Part shown: positions 22,999 to 34,319 of the stretch, piece after piece
Numbering within the stretch: position 1 is the first letter of the stretch
Layout: every line of letters starts with the position of its first letter
Assembly (NCBI GenBank): GCA_019671005.1
Contig: CM033726.1
Span: 26,174,440 to 26,238,439 of the forward strand
Source: Hibiscus mutabilis
Taxonomy: Eukaryota > Streptophyta > Magnoliopsida > Malvales > Malvaceae
Direction: 5' to 3'
Length of the DNA: 64,000 nucleotides
The notes under the pieces: generated by a model
Database searches by the model: none
The model's input: only the letters and a program-made list of their open reading frames with translations
What the model was told of the DNA's origin: nothing
Position numbers and translations under genes: made by a program

Positions 22999-25702
22999 TG
23001 TAACACCCTTACTAGCATTTAATAACTAATACTAATTAGAGTGTCACATGATAATTTCTCAACATTTTAAACTGGTAATATAATTTAAAATTGATAATTT
23101 TATATTTTCCATTTAATCGCGTAAATTTTTGTTTCAAATTTTTAACTCACCAAATTAACTCCATATTCAAGCAGCAATTTAGCAGTTTATATCTACAATC
23201 TATAAATAACATAACTGCCTAAAATAAAAATCTACCCGATTACTCTATTTACCCTTTTTTAGTCATTACATGATTTTAAATTTAATATAATTACTCATCA
23301 TTTACTATAAACATAAACTACTTTATATGTTATTACAAACCATATATAAACTAGTATATAACCGATTAATTTTAACATATACATGCCATCTAGAAACATC
23401 ATTACACATCAAAAGATGTTATTACTGATACCGTGATTATATTCTGGATAAGTAGGATGCTTGCTCCTTACTCTGAACTCTGCTTTTTACCTATGCGTGA
23501 AAACCATCACACGCTAAGTATATACTTAGTAAGGCAATAATAATATCAGTGCAATATAACATAACTATAATTAATAACATGTAACAATATTCATGCATTA
23601 TAAATCACTAGATATGAATTACCATCATGTTAATCATATATTAACATAATATAACCAGATATAATTTCTTACCAATATACTTGCCATAACTTTAAGAGTT
23701 TATAAATTCTTTCACATGTTTATCAATTATTTATCAATATCATAGCCCAAATATAACCTATGAGGACCCTGGGTACTCGAGTCAAAGATGCACTGAAGTG
23801 TTAATACATATAAGGTCGTGCCCACCATAATACACATAAGGTCGTGCCCACCATAATACACATAAGGTCGTGCCCACCATATACACTAAGTGTCCTTTAT
23901 GTACACTATAGTGCTAAACCGGATATGCAGCGTGCTGCTGAACTCTATGGCATGCCAACTATACCCTGTCACTCAATGACATACTTAGGCATATATTTCA
24001 TATTTATTTCATTCATGGCAATGTATATCATCCTAATTTAACATTGGACAGTTCATACCTGAAATAACATTCATGATATAACATCATATATAACTAGTGA
24101 ATCATGCATTTATGTTCAATCTTTGACATATTTAAAACATGTAAAATATATGATCAATGACATAAATATCATGCCAATATATAAACCATGTAGACTTATC
24201 GCAAGTCTTCCCAATGATGTATAAAAACATCCATGTATCATGTTATGTATGCATTGCACTCACCTGATGCCTCACTAGTAAACCTTACTATTGCTTTTAG
24301 TTTTACTCTTAAACTTTTTCCTTATTTTTAAACGTGCTCATAATATGATCTTGATCACGTTCACGATCTATAAAATCATCGTTGACCAAAAACATACATT
24401 TCAAAGCGTCTGTTAGTATCATTCTAACATAGGCACATATTAGGAATAAAATTCCTAAAAATCTTTTATTATTCATATCCATCACAAATTCACAAGACAT
24501 TCTCAAATCTTATAAAATAACCATAAAATGAATTCTTTTAGAATTCATCTCAATATTTCCAAATTATTCAAAATGGTCCCTTGCCATTAAACTTCAAATT
24601 CAAACACTTAACAATATATTTAAGCATTCTAAAATACATTCAAGCTTAGCACATTGACTTCTAGTCAATTACCATTCCAAACTCATATTTCCCTCAATAT
24701 GTTATTTGGTCCTCAACACTTTATAAACTTCTAAATTGGTCCAAATAACATTATAAACCTTATAGAATTATTCTTACACCATTTCTAGCCTTAGGGAAAT
24801 TTTTCATAAATTTTCCCTAATTTATCCCTAAAGGATGAATATGAAGAATCCTTTTATCCAAAATTTCCAACTTGATTCAAGCATGAATTCAACTTCTAAA
24901 CACTATCTTCAAGCTTCTGCAATCATTTCCATATCAAAATCAATCCAAACTCAACTTCATATCAAAACCCTAACTTAAACCAAATTAGGATTTAACTATC
25001 TTCAAGTGTTTCCAATCATCATACAAGCTTGAACATGATTCTACAACATCAAATTCCTCAAAATCAAACATCTCCTTCATCCATCCTATTCTCAAATTTC
25101 AACTTAGAAACATGGAAAACATTCAAAACTTATACCAAATGATAGAGAATTTCATGTAGATCAAATTCATGTTTCATGCTTTCATCCAAAATCCAACTAA
25201 ATAAGCTTGAAAAATCAAAAGAAATATTTTTCTCTTACCTTAGAGGTTTTCGAACAATAGGGGAAGAGTAGAGAAAAATCTTGAATTTTCATTTGTTTCA
25301 AATTAGCCATTTGTCATCTATTTTAAAAATCCAAATAAAAAAATCTCTTTTATGATAAAAATGACCAATTTGCCCTTTTAATCCAATGATCCATATCTTG
25401 CCACATGTCAATCTACTCATCCAAGGGTCAAAAATAAACCAAGGAGCTAGTGATTACCAACTTTACCCTTGAAATTTTCCAAAATTGCGATCTTGCCATT
25501 TTTCATCCAATGGCTCATATTTACCATGGAAAACTTACTTTAATCCGATGGTCCATGTTAAATCCTACCATTTTAAGACATGGAAATGACATTTTTAACC
25601 TTGCCTTATCATCCTTTAAAATATCTTCAATATCCGATTCGATCCGATCATCCGACATTTTTCTAAACTTTATCACTTCATAGCCAATAATACAAACTTC
25701 GT
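22999..25702 (-). repeat. Element B LTR 3, truncated
   Basis: Matches LTR 2 from its inner end. Homology stops just past aatacaaacttcgt, about 190 bp short of the expected end and next to the TATA-like position. Foreign sequence (element C gag) follows directly, so a deletion removed the LTR start and flanking DNA. Private variants accumulate from about 23650 rightward. Confidence 0.9.
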
Positions 25703-25900
25703 CTACTGAACAAATGCTGCATGTTGAGCTTCATTTTGATTCATAGGTTGTTCCTCTACCTCGGCATCGTGTACCTCATCCCGATTCTGTGACAGGTCTG
25801 CAGGAGGTGGAGTATCACTCTCTATAGCAGTAGAACGACCTCGGCCACGGCCTCGACCACGACCACTTCCGGCCGCTAATCTAGAACTCCTACAAGGTGG
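25703..25900 (-). pseudogene. Element C gag, N-terminal remnant
   Basis: The minus strand encodes an Arg/Gly-rich start (SGRGRGRGRGR near 25830-25870) followed by an acidic, Gln/Asn-rich stretch. This N-terminus is typical of plant gypsy gag proteins. It lies just inside the primer site of element C. The expected ATG appears changed to ATA. The rest of gag and the start of protease are missing up to 7748. Confidence 0.7.
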
Positions 25901-26101
25901 TATAGTAGTCTATCACAAAAGAAAGTAAGCCTAAATTAGAGTCGGTACTTGAAGTTTCTATGCAAAATAAGCATATTTTTTTTACAAATACTATATTTTT
26001 ATAGAAAATATTATTTTGTCCAAAAATATTTAGTATGCATGCAAAAAATATTTTTGATTTTAAAATTTCATGCGAGCCACACAGTCCAAGGGTTGAACCT
26101 A

Positions 26102-26114
26102 GGCTCTGATACCA
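26102..26114 (-). other. Primer binding site of element C
   Basis: On the minus strand TGGTATCAGAGCC, complementary to initiator Met tRNA, five bases from the 5' LTR. Confidence 0.9.
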
Positions 26115-26119
26115 CTAAA

Positions 26120-28446
26120 TGTAACCTCCTAGATTAACCTAATTTCTTAAGTCGAATCTTGGAAGTCAAGTTAGAAAAGCTTGTCCCTCAAGAAATATTA
26201 TTAGGTTTAATAATCAAATTTGCAATTTAATTAGAAGATATAGAAATTACAAAAGTATATCACTTTCTAAAAACGTAGTCGTTTAGCAGAATTCCAAGAG
26301 TTATTATAAAATTTGAAAGAAATTCAAATGATGCATGTCAACCCAATAAGTCTCAAAATAATAATAATGTCCCAAATACAAAAATTATCTGAAATAATAT
26401 ATATATATATATATAATTCAAATGTCTAAATAACCTTACTATAAAATAAGGTCAAGTATGAAGATATGAGATCATCCATTTACCGTACGCCTAAGCCTGA
26501 GTAACTAAAAGAGGAACTAGGTGAGTAAGCTATGAGGCTCAGTGTGTCTTTAAAGTGCAGAAGAAAAACACATAACAGAAATCTGAACAACAAACACAGC
26601 TCAACTAACATTTCGATATACAAATGCATGTGATAAGAGACAAAGAATGTAATGTCATGCACCCATCTCCATCCACCGTCCGAAGAGTAAGGTTCTCCAG
26701 AACCACTCTAACTACATCGTCTCCATCCGAAGTGGAAACTCAACCCGAGGTTAGAGCCACTGATCCGAAGCGAAATTCAACCCGAAGGGTAAACCCACTA
26801 AACCTCCCCGTACAATTTTCCAACCCAAATGATATGGCATGTTCTGATTTTATTTTCTAAATCCAAATGCATATCCGATCTATTATTCAAGTTGTGTACG
26901 ATATATGTCCAATATTAGTTTAATATGATTCTGATTTTTGATGCGTGACTTGTCATCATACAAAACACATCATAATTCACAGTTCATTCAATCAGTCACA
27001 TATACAACATACATGTATAACATGAAGCACAAAAATGATGTAGCACTAGAAGAGACACACCTTAGGTAGCTAGCACCTCAACTCAGCCCTAGGATTGGGT
27101 CAGAAGAATCAACACCTACGAGGATAACAAAACATAAATACATACTACTATGCCATACTAACTTAATCACTAAACAAAACCATACTCACGTGTAGAACTA
27201 ACAGACTATGCAGAAGGAGGTCGAACAGGTAGAGGAGGAGAAAGGTTTTCAGTCTCCGATTCCTGAACATAATAATATTCGAATTAGATTTCAATGTTTA
27301 TAATTTTAAAATACTAAATACAATTAATTGTAGATAGTAAAATGGTCTTTCGGGTTTGAATTTGGGAAAACTGACAGTGAATTTGGAATCGAAATGTCAA
27401 AAAATGTAAAGTTGACTTTGGCCAAAAAAGTCAACGTTGACGTTATCAAAAAGTCAACGCTAATGTCAACCAAAAGTCAATGCTGAGGTTAGCCAATAAG
27501 TCAACACTAACATCAGCTCGGGTCGGGTCATGGGTTAATAGTTTGGGCTGGGTCAACGGGTTAACCCATCAAGTTCGGGTCACTGGTCCAGTCTAAGGCT
27601 GACCCAGTTCGGGTCATTGGTTTGGTCTGACTGCTTTACCCGTGCTTGGCTCAAATCGGGCTCTCTCACTAGCTTGGGTTAAGCCCAAACCATACCCAGC
27701 ACCCACACACCTGTTTGGCACCTGGGCTTAACAGAACCCCACGACCCACTCTCATCACCCTTTCTCACCATATCTAAACTTTAGGGTTTACAAAACCCTT
27801 GACGGTGTGGCTTATCACTGGCCAACTCAGGTGACCTCTAAGGTCGAATCCCGGCCATAACCAAGAACCCAAGGCTTCTAGAACAACCACACCCACACCA
27901 CGCACCCAAAAGAAACCCCTTTGAATGCTTACCCAAACAGAACTCACCAAGAGGTGGAGGGAACGGTGGTGCAAGGATTTCGAACGAACCCAATAGTGGT
28001 TGGGACGCTAACATCGAGCCGAAACAACAAGGTAAGGGGAGGGGTTTTGAAGGCGATAGAGCGAGGAGACCAACGGTGGTGGTCGTACAAGACACGGACG
28101 GCGTTTAAGGGTCGGTCAGAGCTTCACCAGAGAAGCAAGGAAGAAGGGTTTATAAGATTTTAGAGGATTTCGGGTGAGGGTGTGCGGCTAGGGTTCCAAA
28201 TGGTAGCTGAGGGGACCTTTGGGTTATAATAGGGTATAAATACCCTAGGGAAAAAGGGTAAATTACCACCACAGGGCCCCAACTTCATCCGTATTATACA
28301 ATGGTCACATAAATTTTGAACTAATTCAATTAGGTCACCAAAATATCTAAAATTCAATTAAATTCCCAAATCTCAATTAGGGTTACAAATGAGGGATTTT
28401 ACTATAATTAAGGTTTTTAAATTTAGGGAAAAATTAGGGTGTTACA
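26120..28446 (-). repeat. Element C 5' LTR
   Basis: The minus strand runs from TGTAACACCC at 28446 to GGAGGTTACA at 26120. It is 2327 bp, the same as its partner. It carries decayed direct repeats near 27424-27510 and the TATA-like palindrome near 28230-28246. An (AT)n microsatellite lies at about 26398-26414. Confidence 0.93.
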
Positions 28447-29740
28447 GTTTAGATATAATAAAGTAAAAATAAAAGGTAAATAAAAGCATTAAATAATAAG
28501 ATAGAATTCAATGATGATGATTTAGCCTTAGGCTTTGCTAGCCTTAATTCGATCATTCATCGAAATAATTTTCCCTTATGAATAGTATGTTGGTTACAGT
28601 CAACAGGGCCCAACCCCTGCAGCTAAGTCTTCTCTCCGGTTAATCGAGATTTCCAAGTCTATCTCTAAAATTTAATCCTTGTTCGTCTAACCACGTCTAT
28701 CGCCGTTAGCACCAAGCCACTTTGAGTAATGGAAGAGCCTAACTCGAGTTATGGTGTCTCTCTGAGAATCGAACTCGATCTTGATTACCCTTTGCAACCG
28801 CCGCTAAGTTTATTCATAGGAAGCTGAATTACGACCAACTAATCCATCTTCCTAATAGTAAGTTAAAACACCTTTCAAATCAACATCGACTTTTTGAGTT
28901 GAAGATGTAGTAACTTTAAAGGAATAGTCGATTGCCACTTCTAGTTTCCAGAGAATCGAAGAATACTTTCTAAAGTTGTGAAGTGCAACTCAATTCTCAC
29001 GATTAGAATTGAGTCATGGCAAAGCTTTAGGCTTAGTGGAAATTTAGCTAAGCATGGATTGGATCATGCTTAACATTTTACATGGAAAATAATAAAGAAT
29101 AAAGTAAAGAATGAAAAAGTAAAAACTATTATAGAAATGACCAAGAAAGTTACAAATTTCAATCTGGGTTCAAATGTTGAATCCTAAGGGGTATTTATAC
29201 CCAAGAATCCTAACAAAATAAAATAACTCAAAACCCTAAATAAAAGAAAAATCTCTTAAATCAAAGATAAAATAGGGGATAAATATTTTAAACTACTTGC
29301 CCTATTTAAATTAATGATTTATCACAAAAGATAAAGGTAATTAATTTAAGATAAAATAAGGGATAAATATTTTAAACTAGTGGCCCCTATTTAAATCAAT
29401 GATTTATCACAAAAGATAAAGGTAATTAATTTGAATCATGCGGCTCTGGTTGATCCCATCTTTCTCTTCCAGACATTTATCCTTAAGATATTCCAAATTT
29501 GATTTTGTGATAATGCTAATTTGCCTTTTATAAGCTACTGACTGTACTGACGAAATCTGTTGTATCGGACTCGGATTGTGTCATACCCACGACTCCTTCC
29601 ATGACATCTAGTGAACATCTAGATTCTGCTTTTAATTGTTGATTCTGGGCTGATTAATCCAATGAATTTCCTAGTCAAAAACATGCCCCAAAAAGAATGA
29701 ATCAGTAATATCTAAGTGAGGTACTATTAGGCTTAACACA
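28447..29740 (-). mobile_element. LTR-like fragment, right part; outer end unresolved
   Basis: Continues the block at 2341-2491 after the GTTTA duplication. No protein was recognised. An imperfect duplication of about 75 bp lies at 29280-29430 (agataaaataggggataaat ... cacaaaagataaaggtaatt, twice). It is interpreted as the remainder of an LTR-like sequence inserted in the MULE; this is inference. Confidence 0.35.
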
Positions 29741-30240
29741 CCATGGTTGTTGGGGGTGTTGCAAGTGCACCTCCAACACCTTTAGAAAGTCCACACGTAT
29801 CACCTCCAGCCACTACACCTCTAGCACATATATCACGTCTAACAATTGTATTTCTATCTCCTCCAGCCACTGCACCTACAACACATACAACAAATCCATA
29901 ATCTTCAACTACACCTTTAGCACACCCATCATCAATTGATAAACCACCAAAACTTCATGTGAAAATCTAATTTTTTACTATCTTAAATTATCTATTATTT
30001 TCCTTACTTACAATATTTGATCTTATTCAAATACAAATTAGAAGGTCTGTATCAGTTCAGCTGAAAAGTATAGCAGGGAGACAAATCTCATAAGAACAAC
30101 CAACTCAACAACAAGCAACCCTATATTAATTGGTTAGATGGATGATGCAGCCAACTACTCCCTCTAAAAATGTGCTTCCAAGTTCACAAAAATTCATTGG
30201 CTATTTTAAACCAAATAACAATTGAAGGCTTTGAATTTTA
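29741..30240 (+). pseudogene. Probable MULE transposase tail
   Basis: A plus-strand frame beginning near 29750 reads GVASAPPTPLESPHVSPPATTP and similar Pro/Thr/Ser-rich repeats, then stops near 29900. A further short coding-like block (RRSVSVQLKSIAGR) lies at about 30037-30085. Such low-complexity tails follow the zinc knuckle in many plant MULE transposases. Continuity with 2050-2340 is inferred from position only. Confidence 0.4.
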
Positions 30241-31399
30241 ACTTTTTGTGGTGTAAAAAATTATACTACCATTAGTGAATTTTAAGTGTCATCTTATGTG
30301 TAAATTTTTGTATAAACTAATTCATGTATGGATACTTTTGACCTTCTTTGTAATGGTTTTGTTGTAGGTACCATACAATGGTAAATGACTTAGGTTTAAG
30401 ACAAAGTTAGTAAGAAATAATATTTTGTTTAAGAAAATATTTTGAGGTAGAAGGTACACGTCTACCTTTTGTTATGTAACTTCTGCCATTCTAATATGCA
30501 TGATGTTCAATCAATAAAATTTGTATTTCGGTCTATTTGCTTTATTTCATTTTTCATTAAATTTACATTAATGTTATGAAACGATTGAGTAAGTACTAAT
30601 TATGAAACATTAGTTTTAAATGTTTATGCAAGATGATAATTCTATCAGGTTTCATACCACAATTTTAACATCTTCAAATCTGTAGGAATACATCTTCAAA
30701 TCTATTAGTATGTATTGCTTATTATTTTAAAGAATTAAACACATCTTCAAGTATACCTTTAAAGGATGCAAATTAAAATTGATAAACAAAAATGTACATT
30801 ATTAAAAAAAAGAATGCAAATTCATAATCTACATTAAAATTTACTATTTCAAGCTTTACCTAAATCCCAAATAACATGTTAAACCAAAATTTCAGCTTCC
30901 CAAAATAAACCTTAAAAACCCTAAACTAAATAAATTTTAAACACTAAATTTTATCTTTCCAATTAGCTTAACCTAACCAAATCGAGTACAATAACATTCT
31001 CAAGCAAAAGGCCCAAACGATTCGCTCACTCTTTCTTCCTCTTTCCATAACTGTAATTTTCCTTGATAGATGAACAATAACTGCTCTTAAATGTGGATTC
31101 AAAGGGGTCATACCAACTAAACAATTACAACTCTTTTAAAATCATGCCCATGGTTCGCGCATAAAAAAAATCTCCTTCTAGCATTACAATTCGTCCAAGC
31201 AATGCGTAAAGCAGCTGATTTTTCACAAAAGCATGACGGGAAATTTGCTTCCTCTATTGTTTGTTCAGAGTTAGAACGAAAGGAAGAGAAGAAGATGAGA
31301 TAAAAAGTTAAATTTTTAGGGTTTAAATATAATTTAAGAAATGTATTACTTTAAATCTGAAATTTATTTAATGTATTATTTTAATGAGGGAAATTAAAA

Positions 31400-31555
31400 C
31401 AAACAGGCCACATCAGCATCTGTTAACGGAGTATAATGTGAGGGATCATATCGAAAATGAAATAAAAATTGGGTGACCTTATCGAATATTTTAAAAGTAC
31501 AGTGACCAAAATAAATCTACCTAAAAGTTCAGTGACTCATTTACGTAGTTTACCC
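31400..31555 (-). repeat. Candidate MULE terminal inverted repeat
   Basis: Read on the minus strand from 31555 it opens GGGTAAACTACGTAAATGAG and continues through repeated gtcact / ttttggtcac blocks to gttaacagatgctgatgtgg. Such long ends are seen on plant Mutator-like elements. The partner end would lie beyond the left edge of the window, so pairing cannot be tested here. Confidence 0.4.
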
Positions 31556-31841
31556 AAAAAAATTAACGTCAAAACTTTAATAGGAGTAATTAATTGTAGT
31601 AAAAGTTTGAGCTAATTAATAATATTATAAAAGTAGGAGCCCCAAATAATATTAAAATATATGGATTAAATTATAAATTTTAGAAAAAAAGAGGGATCAA
31701 AATTAGTATTTAACCTTTCACTTTTCTCTTGCTCGGACTCAGCTTTCTGATCCTTTCCCTAGTTCCCAATCCGCTATCCGGTGTACTCGCATTGTAGTAA
31801 AAATACAGAGCACTCACAGAAAGAAGTGGTTCCAAATTCCA

Positions 31842-34319
31842 ATGGCCTCCATCTCCATCCTGACTCAACCCCGCATCTGCTGCATTAGAATCCATCGGCG
31901 ATGCTGCTTTAACTCTCTTAGGCTCTTCTCTTCAAAGCCGTTAGTTTCCCGTTCCAATCCTCATCGCCATTTCTCGAGCCGGCCGCTCAGAAAACGCTTC
32001 GCTCTCGACGTTTCCAGAAGTTTCTCTCAATCTCCCCGCCTCCTCAACACCGATGCCTCCACTCTCCATCACTTCATCGCTCAAGCTTCTCTCACCTCCT
32101 CTCAGCCACAGCCTGAGTAAGTCTCTTTTTCCATTGACTTTTTGCTGTTTAAATATGAATTTTTTGGTTTCATGTTTGATCTCTCTGAGAAAAGGGATTG
32201 TTCTTATGCTTGGAATTATTGAGTTAAATTTACAATAAAAAAGGGGTTTAATTATGAGTTTCATGCCTTTATTTACAAAAAAAAAACTGAGAAGATGGTC
32301 ATTTTGCGTTTGATTTTGTCTTAATTTGATTCTCATATTCTACGAAAACTGAGAATTTATTTCAATTATTGATAAACATGTGAACTTGAACTATTGATAT
32401 TTATTGATTTATTGCATATAAATTGTTGAAGAGTGTGTATTTTTCATATATATCTGATATATATTTTTGGTTTTAGTATTTTGTCTGGTGATGCACCGAT
32501 TTCAGAAGTTGCTCCAAAAGGTAGAATTTATCATGAAACTTATGGATGTCAAATGAATATAAACGATATGGAAATTGTGCTATCAATTATGAAGAATGCT
32601 GGATATACTGAAACTGTTGAAGTTCCTGAGAGTGCGGAGATTATATTTATTAATACTTGCGCCATAAGGGACAATGCTGAACAAAAAGTGTGGCAGAGGC
32701 TTAATTACTTCTGGTTTTTGAAGAGGCGTTGGAAGAGTAATGTAGCTAAAGGAAGATCATTGTCATTGCACCCTCCGAAAGTGGTTTTGTTAGGATGTAT
32801 GGCTGAAAGGTTAAAGGATAAAATTCTGGATGCTGATAAGATGGTTGATGTGGTTTGTGGGCCTGATGCTTATAGAGACTTGCCAAGGTTATTGGAAGAG
32901 GTTGATTATGGTCAGAAAGGGATTAACACTCTTCTTTCCCTCGAAGAGACGTATGCGGATATTAGCCCTGTTAGGATTTCAAAGAATTCGGTTACGGCTT
33001 TTGTTTCTGTGATGCGGGGTTGTAATAATATGTGCTCATTTTGTATTGTTCCATTTACTAGAGGCAGAGAGAGGTCTCGTCCGGTGGAGTCTATAGTGAA
33101 GGAAGTGGGGGAGCTTTGGGAAGAAGGCGTGAAGGAGGTCACACTTCTTGGACAGAATGTGAATAGTTATAATGATGCATATGGAAGTGAAAATGAAGTT
33201 GAACCAGGAAGTAATTGGGAATTGAGTGATGGCTTTAAAAGCATGTGTAAGGTGAAAAATATGGGCTTGCGTTTTGCTGACCTCTTAGATCGACTTTCTA
33301 CTGAGTTTCCAGAGATTAGATTCAGATATACATCCCCTCACCCTAAAGATTTTCCAGATGAATTACTGTATCTGATGCGAGATCGGCATAATATTTGCAA
33401 GTGCATACATTTGCCTGCACAAACAGGGAGTACCACGGTGCTTGAAAGAATGCGTCGAGGTTATAATAGAGAGGCTTATTTAGAGCTTGTTCAGAAGATG
33501 CGCAAAATCATCCCAGACGTTGGAATAACCACTGATTTTATATGTGGTAAGTTATTACCATCTTATTCTGAATTACTATTTTGATTATTTACTTATATTC
33601 GAACTTGGGCGTTTTATATGTGGTAAGTATGCACTATGAAGGGTTGACATCAATTATCATTTATTGTAAAAATTAGTGCTGTTGGTGTTTGATGATCTGC
33701 AGTGCACTGCTGTTAGAGTTGCTATCAGTGACAGTTCTTCATTATGTATGAATGTTAGCCTCGAGTTTCTGGTGTTGCCCTCTTATTATCAGGATCCTTC
33801 GGTGCAGGTTTCTGTGGTGAAACAGAGGAGGAACATGCTGACACACTAAGCCTAGTAAAGGCTGTTGGCTATGATATGGCATACATGTTTGCTTACAGCA
33901 TGAGGGAGAAAACTCATGCCCACAGAAACTACGTTGATGATGTTCCTGAGGAAATCAAGCAAAGGAGGCTTGCTGAACTTGTTGAAGCTTTCCGTGAGAG
34001 TACAGGTCAGTGCTACGACTCTCAGGTTGGAACCATCCAAGTTGTACTGGTTGAAGGATCAAACAGGAGAGCGCCAGATACAGAGCTTATTGGAAAAAGC
34101 GATAAAGGCCATAAAGTTGCATTTGTTAATCTTCCTTTGCTAGATCGGGATGATCAAACGGATAACAAAAGGAATCCTGTGATCGGTGATTATGTAGAAG
34201 TTCATATAACAAAGTCTTCAAGAGCATCACTTTTTGGCGAGGCACTTGCTATAACTAAATTAAGCACGTTTTACAACAATGTGGATGAAGCAGCAATTGC
34301 CTGTGGTGGCAGAAGTTGA
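31842..34319 (+). CDS. CDK5RAP1-like: tRNA methylthiotransferase, MiaB/CDK5RAP1 family
   Basis: Three exons: 31842-32116, 32477-33546 and 33808-34319, with GT-AG introns of 360 and 261 bp, joined in frame to 618 codons plus stop. Family enzymes are radical-SAM iron-sulfur proteins that add a methylthio group to the prenylated A37 of certain tRNAs. The N-terminal methylthiotransferase domain (about residues 105-240) has the three cluster cysteines C116 (TYGC), C153 (NTC) and C199 (GCM). The radical-SAM CxxxCxxC is C274-C278-C281 (RGCNNMCSFC). Exon 2 ends in DFICG and exon 3 resumes FCGETEEEH, restoring the conserved motif across the splice. A TRAM-like domain lies at about 520-610. The first ~90 residues are Arg/Ser-rich and acid-poor, which suggests an organellar transit peptide. 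The start ATG has a good context (ccaATGGCC). No damage was seen, so the gene looks functional. Confidence 0.95.

Larger units (their letters stand above)
7749..25702 (-). mobile_element. Element B: tandem LTR-INT-LTR-INT-LTR gypsy array
   Basis: Three LTRs (7749-10609, 15366-18244, 22999-25702) alternate with two complete internal regions (10610-15365 and 18245-22998), all on the minus strand, with a period of about 7.64 kb. The internal regions carry the same broken frames, for example identical 70-, 149- and 94-residue fragments. They therefore derive from one already decayed copy, not from two insertions. The left end abuts element C sequence at 7748. The right LTR lacks its last 190 bp or so, up to a junction near 25702, so the target duplication cannot be confirmed. 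Confidence 0.92.
2492..28446 (-). mobile_element. Element C: Ty3/gypsy LTR retrotransposon hosting a nested insertion
   Basis: Both LTRs (2492-4818 and 26120-28446) are 2327 bp. They are flanked by the direct repeat GTTTA at 2487-2491 and 28447-28451, so the outer limits are exact. The polypurine tract, the pol remnants (PR, RT, RNase H, IN in the gypsy order) and an initiator-Met primer site all read on the minus strand. The body is split by the B array at 7749-25702, and most of gag is missing at the right junction. Pol sequence and the degraded chromodomain-like tail suggest a chromovirus, Tekay/Del-like; that clade call is inference. Confidence 0.93.

Noticed and set aside
7749..25702. 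Two independent insertions of element B
   Set aside because: The two internal regions share the same stops and frameshifts and a single LTR lies between them with no target duplication.
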